Below, one piece after another: positions 8,136-15,893 of a DNA stretch of 64,000 nt. The stretch spans positions 6,250 through 70,249 of the forward strand of contig JAEVYX010000126.1 of assembly GCA_023392515.1 (NCBI GenBank), read 5' to 3'. Origin of the DNA: Bacillota bacterium. GTDB lineage: Bacteria > Bacillota > Clostridia > Christensenellales > Aristaeellaceae. The notes beneath the pieces were generated by a model. It was not told where the DNA came from. It saw nothing but the letters and a program-made list of their open reading frames with translations, and searched no databases. How positions within the stretch are numbered: position 1 is the stretch's first letter; every line of letters starts with the position of its first letter. A program made the translations under genes and the position numbers.

Positions 8136-9251
8136 TTAAGAAAATACTCGTACCGGCAAAACCAGATAAATATACTTATCTCCTTCAGAAGGGCAGATTA
8201 CGCAAGGGGATACGTTGCTGTTAAAGCGTAAACTTAATTCTTCATCTTCAATGTTCTTTATCACATCGCTTATATATCTGGCATTAAAGGCAATATCAAG
8301 CCCCTTGCCCTCCAAAAGAATATCCAGTTCTTCCAGTACGTCTCCTAATTCCGCGTTGCTGGTGATGGAAAGTACATTTTCTTCAATATGCATGCGAATA
8401 AGATTGTTTTTGCCTTCCCTGGCCATAAGGCTTGCCCGCTCAATCGCATTGGATAACGCATCGCGGTTGACCTGAACGCGCGTTTGCCAATCACTGGGCA
8501 GAATCTGCTTATAGTTGATGTATTCACCTGCCAATAAAACCGTTACCAATTCCGTTTTTCCAAATGTCGCTTTCAGATGTGTGCGGTCAATCGTGAAGAA
8601 GACCGGCTTTTCTTCATCGGAAAGTATCTTTCCAAGTTCATTGAGCACACGGCCGGGGATAATAGCTTCTATTCCTTCTTTGCCCTCAGGCAGCGCAAAA
8701 TTGCCATGAATCCTCTGCAAGGCCAGCCGGAAACCATCAAGCCCCACCAGCCGGCATTCCTGCCGGGTAACTTCAAGGAGACAGCCTGTCAATATCTGGC
8801 GGCTTTCATCGGTAGCAATAGCAAAAACGACCTTGCTGATCATTTCTCGCAGATTTTTTTGGGGCAGGGAAAGAAGATTTCCCTCTTCAATAGGTTTGAT
8901 AGGAGGAAAATCTACCGGAGACATACCCGCAAGAGTGGTGCGGCTGGACTGGCAGCGGATAGAGGCCGTCAATTTTTCATTGACAGCAATATCTATATCC
9001 CCGCCGGGAAGTTTGCGTACCAACTCCGTAAAAAGCTTTCCCGGCAGCACCACTTGCCCTTCTTGAGATATTTGGGCGTCCACTTGGCAGCGGATCGTCA
9101 AGTTTCCATCGGTGCAGGTTAAATACAGCCCATCTTCAGCAGATTCAAAAAGGACACCCTCCAGAATTTGTTTGGACGGGCGAAGGGCCAGAGCGCGGGT
9201 GACGCTATTGAGGCCATCCAAAAGATTCGAAGCGGAGCAAATGAAACGCAT
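8136..9251 (-). CDS. dnaN: DNA polymerase III beta subunit (sliding clamp)
   Basis: 371 residues, the normal length for the clamp, ending in the typical LVLPVRV tail. Forms the ring that tethers polymerase III to DNA and docks many partners. The start MRFICSA is preceded by AGGGAGGGG at good spacing. It is not preceded by dnaA; a 424-bp region with DnaA-box-like sequences lies upstream instead, then a NYN-domain gene on the same strand. Confidence 0.97.
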   Translation of the reverse strand: MRFICSASNLLDGLNSVTRALALRPSKQILEGVLFESAEDGLYLTCTDGNLTIRCQVDAQISQEGQVVLPGKLFTELVRKLPGGDIDIAVNEKLTASIRCQSSRTTLAGMSPVDFPPIKPIEEGNLLSLPQKNLREMISKVVFAIATDESRQILTGCLLEVTRQECRLVGLDGFRLALQRIHGNFALPEGKEGIEAIIPGRVLNELGKILSDEEKPVFFTIDRTHLKATFGKTELVTVLLAGEYINYKQILPSDWQTRVQVNRDALSNAIERASLMAREGKNNLIRMHIEENVLSITSNAELGDVLEELDILLEGKGLDIAFNARYISDVIKNIEDEELSLRFNSNVSPCVICPSEGDKYIYLVLPVRVFS

Positions 9252-9675
9252 GGAACCCCTCCCTATGTAGGTTGTAGTTGAGTATATAAATCGCAGTAGC
9301 AGTAGGGCATGTGGAAAGGGTGGATAACGCTACAACCCATTGTTACTGCTGGAAAAATGGCTTGCGCTTATTGTGGATAAACCGCCATATTTTTGTATCC
9401 GCCGTGGACAAGCAGCGAATAGCAGAATAGTTCTATTTTTTTAAAAGAATCTCCTGCCAAAAAGAAATCCTGTTTCCAAAAGAAGGGTTACTCTTTTTTC
9501 CAATTCGCCTTGTTTTCGTAAAAATCCGCAAGATCCGACGAATTCTTTCCACCGCATACACAGGCTGTGGATGAAAGTCTTCCCAGGAATAAAAAGCCCG
9601 TAAAATCTAACCATATGCGGTACTTATCCCAGAATATGCACATTTTTTCCGCAAGGCGAAAGAAAATTTTTGGCG
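9252..9675. other. Candidate replication origin region (oriC) upstream of dnaN
   Basis: A 424-bp gene-free stretch. It contains a perfect DnaA box TGTGGATAA at 9372-9380 (reverse of TTATCCACA), one-mismatch boxes GGTGGATAA at 9319-9327 and TGTGGATGA at 9566-9574, and weaker ones CGTGGACAA at 9403-9411 and TGTGGAAAG at 9310-9318, mostly in the same orientation. A short AT-rich run at 9430-9450 could be an unwinding element. Neighbouring dnaN/recF and the parS sites support an origin, but dnaA itself is not within the visible sequence. It also carries the unlocated promoter of dnaN. No ORF with a ribosome binding site was seen. Confidence 0.55.
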
Positions 9676-10662
9676 TCAAATGACCTTGATCAGCATGGTC
9701 TTTTGTTCATCCATCTCAACGACCAGCATTCCGTCTTTCTCCAACTGCTTCATTACGTCGCTGAAACGTTTGAAGCCAATAGATCTTTCACTGAAATCCG
9801 GAAAGGAAGCCTGAATATCGGCTTTCAAGATGCTTGGATTAATCCGGTCAAAACCATCCTCTTTGTAATGCTTCAGTTGATCCCGGAAAGCATCTTTCCA
9901 ATTTTCCTTGGTTAATTGAGGGTGAACCGTAGCTTCCTTAGAAGACATGCTCACCATTACATTAAAATTATCGTTCTTTACATGGAAGGAGCCGAATTTT
10001 TGACTCAGCTTATTCAAAAGCTTGCCAAAGGTAGCACAGCCGTAGGATTTTTCATTAAAATCCGGGCGCAGTCTGAGTATAATACCTTTCAGCTCGCTGG
10101 CGTAAATCTCATCCTCATCGGTTTGCTCTTCAAACACGCCTTCAATGAGCTTATTTAGTTCAACATCATCCAGCGGCTCTTCCGAGGAAGAAATTTTCTT
10201 TTTTGATTGGATGCCGATTCGGCCGCCTACGCTTTCGAGAAATTGAAATTCGTTGCAGGCATTGATAAAAATGGTGCTGGCTACCTCGCTGCGGGAAATG
10301 CCCAGTACAAACTTCCCCATACTTTTCAGCTTTCCAACCAATGGGGTGTAATCGCTGTCACCGGACACAATACAAAAACTGTCGATCAAATCGTTGGTAT
10401 AGGCCACTTCCAACGCATCGATCACCAGATGAATGTCCGCATTATTTTTCTGGGAAATGCCATAGCGCAGGGAGGGTACTACCGTAAAGGTATTGCTTAA
10501 CAGCACTTCCTTCAGGTCACTGAACCGATCAGTGTAACCATATACCTTACCCAGCAGGATGTCCCCGCGAATTTTAACCTTTTCCAGTATGTTGTTCAGT
10601 GTAGCCACCTTGGCACCGCAGTTTTCCAAATCTACAAAGATCGCAAATTTTGATGTGCTCAG
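9676..10662 (-). CDS. NYN (PIN-like) domain protein with two OST-HTH/LOTUS domains
   Basis: 328 residues if translation begins at the CTG at 10662, which has AGGAG at 6-base spacing. The first strand IFVDLEN with catalytic-type Asp (about residue 11) lies upstream of the nearest conventional codon (TTG at 10629), which would delete that Asp, so the CTG start is favoured. Further acidic residues follow in NNADIHLV (about 75) and SGDSDYTP (about 102/104), giving the usual metal-binding set of NYN nucleases. Two OST-HTH/LOTUS RNA-binding modules follow, about 155-225 and 255-328. By family it should bind and perhaps cut RNA in the cytoplasm. Substrate unknown. It sits between dnaN/oriC and a terminator that follows the regulator gene upstream. 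Confidence 0.85.
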   Translation of the reverse strand: MSTSKFAIFVDLENCGAKVATLNNILEKVKIRGDILLGKVYGYTDRFSDLKEVLLSNTFTVVPSLRYGISQKNNADIHLVIDALEVAYTNDLIDSFCIVSGDSDYTPLVGKLKSMGKFVLGISRSEVASTIFINACNEFQFLESVGGRIGIQSKKKISSSEEPLDDVELNKLIEGVFEEQTDEDEIYASELKGIILRLRPDFNEKSYGCATFGKLLNKLSQKFGSFHVKNDNFNVMVSMSSKEATVHPQLTKENWKDAFRDQLKHYKEDGFDRINPSILKADIQASFPDFSERSIGFKRFSDVMKQLEKDGMLVVEMDEQKTMLIKVI

Positions 10663-10690
10663 GAATATCTCCTCTTTCTTTTTGAAAAAG

Positions 10691-10718
10691 GGCGAAAGCT
10701 CTCAAAGAGCCCCTCGCC
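10691..10718 (-). terminator. Terminator after the HutC-type regulator gene
   Basis: Nested arms GGCGA/TCGCC and GCTCT/AGAGC form a stem flanked by a T-tract on both strands (CTTTTTC on minus, CTTTTTC on plus). It separates the gntR gene from the NYN gene; the NYN gene starts only about 30 bp later, so its expression may depend on readthrough or a promoter within this element. Confidence 0.7.
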
Positions 10719-10745
10719 TTTTTCGATAAATTTCTATTTCTTGTG

Positions 10746-11462
10746 TCAAATACGGAATGTAAACCGGTCTCCCCGAATCAACTGATTGGATGTATGAAGC
10801 GGAGCACCATTCTGGTCAAAAACACATTCCGTCAAAAGCAGCAAAGCTGCACCAGCTTCTACTTCCAACAGCTTTGCCTGGGAAGCGGAAGCATAGCTCA
10901 AAGCAATATCATGCACTGCCTGCTGGGGCTCGATGCCGTGTTTTAACAAAATTTCGTACAACGATCCGGTTAAGTCCTCTTCAAGCAGAAAAGCATACGA
11001 ATCGGAGAAATGATTTGTTTCAATCATCACAGGCGAGTGGTCGGCACTTCGAAGTCGACAGATTTCCAATACCATTTTCCCGGGAGAAAGGTGAAGAGAC
11101 TCTTCATCTTCCTGGGTGGCATGCTGCAGCATTGCATGTATGACCCGGCTGGAGGCGTTGCATCCTTTCATCTGGCAGGCGGTATGAAAACTGGTTACTT
11201 CTTTTAAGTCCCGTTGAATGCGGGGAACTGCTACAAAAGTACCTTTTCCCTGGTGGCGCAAAAGAAGACCTTCTCTTACCAGAGTCGTCAAAGCCTTTCG
11301 CACCGTTACCCGGCTGACCTGATACGTATCGCACAATTGTTGCTCGGATGGAATACGGGAATGCACGGGATAAACCCCGGAAGCAATTTCATTTTTCAGG
11401 CGCTGCATCAATTGACGATACAGTGGGCTATAGCTTTCACTGTTCAAAATGCTTTTTTTCAT
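10746..11462 (-). CDS. GntR-family transcriptional regulator, HutC subfamily
   Basis: 238 residues. N-terminal winged HTH (about 12-75) with the GntR signature RIPSEQQLCDTYQVSRVTVR and RHQGKGTFV, followed by a UTRA ligand-binding domain (about 95-238). Such proteins are usually sugar-phosphate or amino-acid responsive repressors. The ATG at 11462 (GGAGGGG upstream) is preferred over an in-frame ATG at 11546 that has no ribosome binding site and lies beyond the promoter. No sugar operon is adjacent, so its target may be itself or distant genes; an inverted repeat overlaps its own -35 box. Confidence 0.9.
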   Translation of the reverse strand: MKKSILNSESYSPLYRQLMQRLKNEIASGVYPVHSRIPSEQQLCDTYQVSRVTVRKALTTLVREGLLLRHQGKGTFVAVPRIQRDLKEVTSFHTACQMKGCNASSRVIHAMLQHATQEDEESLHLSPGKMVLEICRLRSADHSPVMIETNHFSDSYAFLLEEDLTGSLYEILLKHGIEPQQAVHDIALSYASASQAKLLEVEAGAALLLLTECVFDQNGAPLHTSNQLIRGDRFTFRI

Positions 11463-11490
11463 GGGTTTTCCCCTCCTGATTCCTTCTTCC

Positions 11491-11528
11491 AGTATATCAT
11501 TTTGACGTAGAAAATGCAACGAATGCAT
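11491..11528 (-). promoter_or_regulatory. Promoter and candidate operator of the HutC-type regulator
   Basis: Minus strand: TTGCAT (11519-11514), 17-base spacer, TATACT (11496-11491). The plus-strand inverted repeat ATGCA-ACGAA-TGCAT at 11514-11528 overlaps the -35 box and is a plausible autoregulatory operator. Confidence 0.5.
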
Positions 11529-11587
11529 ATTTCTCGTAAACGGCAAACAAAGAGGTGTGACTACTCAAAAAGAGTTGTTCTTTTGTA

Positions 11588-11616
11588 TTGACTTTCATTA
11601 AATAATTGCATACAAT
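11588..11616 (+). promoter_or_regulatory. Promoter of the peroxidase-ohrR unit
   Basis: TTGACT (11588-11593), 17-base spacer, TACAAT (11611-11616). Arms TTGTAT (11584-11589) and ATACAA (11610-11615) overlap the -35 and -10 boxes as an inverted repeat and resemble the AT-rich, TACAAT-containing OhrR operators, so peroxide control is plausible. Confidence 0.55.
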
Positions 11617-11712
11617 CAAATAGCGTAAAATATATAAGATAAGACGGTTACTAAAAGCATCAGGTCTGACACAGAAGTATTCCAAACTATGAAAAAGAAA
11701 GGAAAGTAAAAA

Positions 11713-12186
11713 GTGGAGATTTATGATATCAATGTAAAAAAGATGGATGGTAGCGAGGCAGCTCTTTCAGCTTATAAAGGGAAGGTGCTGCTTATTGTGA
11801 ATACAGCAACGGGGTGCGGCTTTACACCTCAATATCAGGGGCTGCAGGCACTCTATGAGAAATACAAGGACAGGGGATTCGAAATTCTCGATTTTCCCTG
11901 CAACCAATTCGGCAATCAGGCCCCCGGAACAGCGGAGGAAATCCATACCTTCTGTACCGGCCGCTTTGGTATTACGTTTCCTCAGTTTGCAAAAGTTGAT
12001 GTGAATGGCACAAATGAAAGCCCTTTATATACCCATTTGAAAAAGCAAAAAGGAGGCTTTTTCGGGGCAAATATAAAATGGAATTTCACGAAATTCCTTG
12101 TTGACAAAGCCGGAAAAGTCGTAGGGCGATATGGATCGGCCGATAAACCGGAAAGCCTTGACAAAGACATTGCCGCCTTGTTATAA
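11713..12186 (+). CDS. Glutathione peroxidase-family thiol peroxidase
   Basis: 157 residues, GTG start with AAAGGAAAG upstream. The catalytic tetrad of the family is visible: Cys35 in ATGCGFTPQ, Gln in FPCNQFGNQ (about 65-69), Trp123 and Asn124 in IKWNFTKF. The active residue is Cys encoded by TGC, not selenocysteine. Bacterial members of this type normally use thioredoxin rather than glutathione to reduce lipid or organic hydroperoxides. An OhrR peroxide sensor follows 41 bp downstream, which fits an organic-peroxide defence unit. Confidence 0.93.
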   Translation: MEIYDINVKKMDGSEAALSAYKGKVLLIVNTATGCGFTPQYQGLQALYEKYKDRGFEILDFPCNQFGNQAPGTAEEIHTFCTGRFGITFPQFAKVDVNGTNESPLYTHLKKQKGGFFGANIKWNFTKFLVDKAGKVVGRYGSADKPESLDKDIAALL

Positions 12187-12227
12187 ACTGAATATAGGGG
12201 TTTTAGCAGCGTAAGGGGGATGCCAAA

Positions 12228-12659
12228 ATGGAGTATGATGTTCTAAAACTGGAAAACCAGCTTTGTTTTCCGCTGTATGCCAGCGCAAAAGAAGTCATTC
12301 GCATGTACAAGCCTTTCTTGGATGAAATTGGGCTGACATATACACAATACATCGCTATGATGGTGCTTTGGGAAAAGAAAAAAATAACCGTCAAAGAAAT
12401 AGGGGATTGCCTGTACCTTGATAGCGGAACCATTACCCCCCTTTTAAAAAAGATGGAGGCTGTGGAGCTTGTTGCAAGAACAAGAGACGCCGCCGACGAA
12501 AGAAGCGTAATTGTTTCCCTGACAGAGAGGGGAATTTGTCTGCGCGATAAAGCCGTTGATATACCCAAAAAGATAGGCAGCTGCATTCCGCTTACGATGG
12601 ATGAAGCGCAAACGCTGTATGCATTGCTGCACAAGATACTTGATTCGGTTCGTAAGTGA
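12228..12659 (+). CDS. ohrR: Organic hydroperoxide sensor, MarR family
   Basis: 143 residues. The N-terminus KLENQLCFPLYAS with reactive Cys13 and the later YLDSGTITPLLKKME and DERSVIVSLTE regions follow the Bacillus OhrR pattern closely; the nearby Tyr residues that support the sensing Cys are kept. OhrR is a dimeric repressor released on oxidation of this single Cys. Normally it controls ohr; here the gene before it is a glutathione peroxidase, so that peroxidase is the likely target. It follows that gene in the same direction with its own Shine-Dalgarno AAGGGGG. Confidence 0.93.
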   Translation: MEYDVLKLENQLCFPLYASAKEVIRMYKPFLDEIGLTYTQYIAMMVLWEKKKITVKEIGDCLYLDSGTITPLLKKMEAVELVARTRDAADERSVIVSLTERGICLRDKAVDIPKKIGSCIPLTMDEAQTLYALLHKILDSVRK

Positions 12660-12810
12660 TATATACCGCTTTCTTCTCCTCCGGGAAGGCGTATGCGGAG
12701 GTATCGAACTCTTTCAATGCGTGGAGTACGAATGAAATATGGCTTCATTAGGGAGTGTAAAACCTGCAAAGCGTAAAACTGATAGGCGAGAGACTGCCGC
12801 TGCCAAAAAA

Positions 12811-12842
12811 GAGCCCAAGTTCGATTGCGCGAATTCGGGCTC
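12811..12842. terminator. Bidirectional terminator between ohrR and the small gene
   Basis: GAGCCC (12811-12816) pairs with GGGCTC (12837-12842), with further partial pairing inside. It is followed by TTTT on plus and TTTTTT on minus, so it can end both the ohrR transcript and the minus-strand small gene. Confidence 0.8.
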
Positions 12843-12898
12843 TTTTATTGTGTAAATCAGCGATATATCGTTATAAGAACAAGTGCGCTGCAGGCAGG

Positions 12899-13027
12899 CT
12901 AATCCTGTTCGGTTACAGGCAATTTGCAGCCTTCGGAGAATTCTGCGGAACATACGCTTTCATCAAAGGAAACATCCGCCTGTATATCCAGCTCCAAATT
13001 GTTAAGTCGTTTATCCAGATTTTTCAT
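12899..13027 (-). CDS. Small protein of 42 residues, unknown
   Basis: ATG at 13027 is preceded by AAGGAGGG at near-ideal spacing and reads MKNLDKRLNNLELDIQADV, then an acidic tail with two Cys (about residues 26 and 34) and ends at TAG 12899. It has its own promoter (13060-13088) and a terminator (12811-12842), so it is a complete minimal transcription unit. The first half is amphipathic and charged, the second half Ser/Glu-rich with the Cys pair, a layout like a peptide precursor, but no modifying enzyme or transporter is beside it. Function not recognised. Confidence 0.72.
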   Translation of the reverse strand: MKNLDKRLNNLELDIQADVSFDESVCSAEFSEGCKLPVTEQD

Positions 13028-13059
13028 TTGGATTCCCTCCTTACTTAAAGGTTCTGTTT

Positions 13060-13088
13060 ACTATATGTCCCATTTTGCAGGAAGTGAA
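13060..13088 (-). promoter_or_regulatory. Promoter of the 42-residue gene
   Basis: Minus strand TTCACT (13088-13083), 17-base spacer, TATAGT (13065-13060), about 30 bp ahead of the start codon. Confidence 0.5.
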
Positions 13089-13096
13089 ACCAAAAC

Positions 13097-13129
13097 GTAA
13101 GGGAGAGGGCATTCCGCCCTCTCCCTTAC
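13097..13129 (-). terminator. Terminator of the SH3b protein gene
   Basis: A perfect 14-bp stem GTAAGGGAGAGGGC/GCCCTCTCCCTTAC with a 5-base loop just after the stop codon of the SH3b gene, followed on minus by CGTTTTGG. Confidence 0.8.
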
Positions 13130-13140
13130 TATGATAACAT

Positions 13141-14049
13141 TTAAAATCGAAGGAACCAGGTGCTGATATAGCCAATCGTATCGTTCACCTTTACCTGCGT
13201 CCAATCGGTTCCCCTATCAAGCACTGTTACAGCGGTGCCTACAGGGAGTTTGCTGATAATGGAGGCCGACAGGTTTGCGCTGGTACGGAAATTCACGATG
13301 CTGCCGCCGTTGGGGTTTTTCACGGTGGCGGTGCCGGCATTGCCGGTCACTTTTATATAATCGGCAATCATGTAGCCTGTTTTGTCTCCCACCTGCACCT
13401 TATACCAGGCGCCTACGGTCTGGAGGATGGTGATAGACGTTCCGTTAGCCACCTTTTTCAAAACTGCGCTGGATAAAGACGCGGATTCTCGAAGGTTTAA
13501 TACACTGCTGTTGGGGTTTTGCACAACGCCGTATTGGGTACTGGAACCGCCGGAGCCGCTTGTGAACAGGTACTTGGATGACATATAACCAATCTGTCCA
13601 TTGACCTGTACTTTGTGCCATCCAACGCCCTTCACCAGCACATCCACTTTGGTACCGTTGGGATAGGAGGTGATCAGGGTGCCGCTTTCCGTAGGGGATT
13701 GGCGTAGGTTCAACCCAATGCCGGTGTTTGTGCGGATATACCGGGTGGCAACCACGCTGCCGGAGCCATTCGTCAAATATTTTGACATCATATAGCCGGT
13801 TTTCCCGTTAACAAGTACCTTGGTGAAAGTATCTCCGGTTTCCAGAACCTGTACCCAGGTGCCGGTGGGATATTGCCCCAGCACGCTGGCCGATAGGCTG
13901 GCCGTTTCCCTCAGGTTTAATGAGCCGCCTGAAACGGCGGAATAATTGCCATCGGCCAAAGATAAAACAGGGAACAGGCAGATCAAAATCATCATTATGG
14001 CGGCAAGGCCTCTTTTGTACATCCCGGGGCGCTTCACAATAAGGGACAT
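13141..14049 (-). CDS. Secreted protein with four bacterial SH3 (SH3b) repeats
   Basis: 302 residues. The ATG at 14049 has AAGGAGG upstream; upstream in-frame codons lack one. A signal peptide (about 10-33) ends near SLA-DG. Four tandem SH3b units follow, each with an N(L/F)R motif and a GYM/GYI motif: about 38-95, 100-165, 170-235 and 240-302. SH3b repeats usually bind peptidoglycan stem or cross-bridge peptides. No catalytic domain is attached, so the protein may act as a wall-binding or sensing module alone. It has its own terminator; an extended promoter was not located. Confidence 0.88.
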   Translation of the reverse strand: MSLIVKRPGMYKRGLAAIMMILICLFPVLSLADGNYSAVSGGSLNLRETASLSASVLGQYPTGTWVQVLETGDTFTKVLVNGKTGYMMSKYLTNGSGSVVATRYIRTNTGIGLNLRQSPTESGTLITSYPNGTKVDVLVKGVGWHKVQVNGQIGYMSSKYLFTSGSGGSSTQYGVVQNPNSSVLNLRESASLSSAVLKKVANGTSITILQTVGAWYKVQVGDKTGYMIADYIKVTGNAGTATVKNPNGGSIVNFRTSANLSASIISKLPVGTAVTVLDRGTDWTQVKVNDTIGYISTWFLRF

Positions 14050-14235
14050 TTGATGAATCCTCCTTAGTGATGTTGCGGCCAGGACCGGGGGCCCTTCCGG
14101 TGCATTGCCGTTCATAAGGAAAAACGACCGGGACAATCCATTTGTTCCTTCAAAAACCAATTTAATAATTTGGAAATATATTGTATGTCTGGAAGCTGCT
14201 TAACGGGCTTTTAGACTGTGGGAACTATCTTTTTG

Positions 14236-14244
14236 TGGTATACT
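14236..14244 (+). promoter_or_regulatory. Possible extended -10 promoter of the aldo/keto reductase gene
   Basis: TGG followed by TATACT (14239-14244) fits an extended -10 element; no good -35 box is seen. It lies 55 bp before the preferred start. Confidence 0.35.
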
Positions 14245-14298
14245 TGAAAAGCGTTAAGAATGAATATGCGGGGGAATCACTCGCGGGAAGGAACTGTC

Positions 14299-15138
14299 AT
14301 GCCTTTATATGAAAAGAGCATGCCCCGCATGGGGCAGGGCACCTGGCGGATGGGTGACAATCCAAAAAAGCGGCAGGAGGAAATCGCTGCGCTTCAGGAG
14401 GGGATACGCCTGGGGCTTAGCCTTATTGACACAGCCGAAATGTATGGAGACGGCCGTTCCGAAACGCTGGTGGGGGAGGCCCTTCGGGGCCTTGACAGGG
14501 ATAGCGTATATCTCGTATCCAAAGTATACCCGCATAACGCGGATAAAAAGCATATCTACGCTTCCTGCGAGGCGTCTCTTTCGCGGCTGAATGTATCAGC
14601 GCTGGATCTATACCTGCTCCACTGGCGCGGAGGTGTGCGCCTGTCGGAAACCGTTTCTTGCATGGAGGACCTGAAACGCCAGGGCAAAATCCGCCATTGG
14701 GGCGTATCCAATTTTGACACTGCGGATATGGAGGAACTATGGACCATCCCCGGAGGGCAAGAATGCGCGGTGAATCAGGTATTGTACCATTTGGGTTCCA
14801 GGGGGATTGAATACAGCCTTTTGCCCTGGATGAAGGCTCATCAGGTAAAGTTGATGGCCTATTGTCCCCTGGCCCAACAGAGCCTTGTCAGGCGCGAATT
14901 GTATGAAAGCGGCGCAGTGCTTCAGGTAGCCGCACGATATAACATCACTCCAGCGCAGGTGCTGCTCGGTTTTTTACTGAGCGATCCTTTGACAATCCCC
15001 ATTCCCAAATCGGGAAGCATCGCTCACGTTCAGGAAAACGCTGCCATGCTGAAAATCTCCCTTTCCAAGGAAGAACTGGACATGTTGCGTGATGCTTTTC
15101 CGGCGCCAAACCACAAAACGCCGCTGGATGTTGAATAG
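14299..15138 (+). CDS. Aldo/keto reductase
   Basis: 279 residues from the ATG at 14299, which has GGGAAGGA upstream (an in-frame ATG at 14260 lacks one). NAD(P)H-dependent TIM barrel enzyme. Catalytic set visible: Asp and Tyr in LIDTAEMYGDG, Lys in LVSKVYP, His in LLHWRGG; cofactor-binding IPIPKSGS near the C-terminus. It resembles the YvgN/2,5-diketogluconate-reductase side of the family. Alone in its transcript, substrate unknown. Confidence 0.9.
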   Translation: MPLYEKSMPRMGQGTWRMGDNPKKRQEEIAALQEGIRLGLSLIDTAEMYGDGRSETLVGEALRGLDRDSVYLVSKVYPHNADKKHIYASCEASLSRLNVSALDLYLLHWRGGVRLSETVSCMEDLKRQGKIRHWGVSNFDTADMEELWTIPGGQECAVNQVLYHLGSRGIEYSLLPWMKAHQVKLMAYCPLAQQSLVRRELYESGAVLQVAARYNITPAQVLLGFLLSDPLTIPIPKSGSIAHVQENAAMLKISLSKEELDMLRDAFPAPNHKTPLDVE

Positions 15139-15151
15139 CCGAAAAGCCCAA

Positions 15152-15171
15152 AAAAAGCCGTGCAGCTTTTT
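15152..15171. terminator. Possible terminator after the aldo/keto reductase gene
   Basis: AAAAAGC (15152-15158) and GCTTTTT (15165-15171) form a 7-bp stem with a 6-base loop just downstream of the stop codon. The T-rich arm could serve either strand. Confidence 0.5.
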
Positions 15172-15284
15172 GATTGCCCGGCCTTTTCCTTTTTGTCAAT
15201 ATTGAACTTCCACCGGCATCCGCGCCTTTGCGGATTCCATGATTGAAAGGATTACAAAGGATGTATTGGCCGCATCAAGCTTGC

Positions 15285-15869
15285 TTACACAAGCCCTTTG
15301 TGTGATATGTTCTTTATTTCCACTTTTCGAAAACAGGTGTTTTCATGGTCTTCCACTACGCCGACAGCCTGCAAAAAAGAATAGATGATCGTGCTGCCTA
15401 CAAAGCCAAACCCCCGCTTTTTCAGGTCCTTGCTGATCCGGTCGGACAAAGCGGTGCTGCAGGGTGCGTCTTGATAAGAGGAATAGTCGCCAACCACCGG
15501 CTTTCCTTCCACATAAGCCCAGAGGTAGCGGTCGAAGCTCCCATATTCCTTTTGTATGTCAAGAAACAGGCGGGCATTTTTAATGGATGATGCAATTTTT
15601 AAGCGGTTGCGGACGATGCCGGGGTCTTCCAGCAGCTGCATATACTTTTCCTCGCCGTAGGATGCTACCTTTTCAGGATCAAAATCGTCATAAACTTTCC
15701 GGTAATGCGCTCTCTTTCTCAAAATCGTAATCCAGCTCAAGCCCGCCTGGGCCCCCTCCAGGACAAGAAACTCAAAAAGAACCCGGTCGTCATGAACGGG
15801 CGTACCCCACTCTTCATCGTGATATTTTACGTATAAGGGGTCCGTTCCGCACCAACCGCAGCGAAACAT
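15285..15869 (-). CDS. tag: DNA-3-methyladenine glycosylase I (paralogue 1)
   Basis: 194 residues; GGAGGTGAT lies upstream of the ATG. Tag removes 3-methyladenine from alkylated DNA. The zinc ligands of the family are kept: Cys4 in FRCGW, His17 in KYHDEEW, and His/Cys near the end in DHENTC; the base-pocket stretches AGLSWITILRKR and GFGFVGSTIIYSF are present. It is the last gene of a five-gene minus-strand operon that begins with a second Tag (16980-17561); the two copies are clearly related but diverged. Confidence 0.94.
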   Translation of the reverse strand: MFRCGWCGTDPLYVKYHDEEWGTPVHDDRVLFEFLVLEGAQAGLSWITILRKRAHYRKVYDDFDPEKVASYGEEKYMQLLEDPGIVRNRLKIASSIKNARLFLDIQKEYGSFDRYLWAYVEGKPVVGDYSSYQDAPCSTALSDRISKDLKKRGFGFVGSTIIYSFLQAVGVVEDHENTCFRKVEIKNISHKGLV

Positions 15870-15893
15870 ACAATCACCTCCAATAATATCAAT

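Noticed and set aside
11713..12186. Selenocysteine in the glutathione peroxidase
   Set aside because: The active-site codon is TGC (Cys) and there is no in-frame TGA.
13141..14049. Nucleotide-level repeats that could suggest a CRISPR or tandem array
   Set aside because: They are the coding repeats of four SH3b domains, diverged and about 180-195 bp long, not short identical direct repeats.
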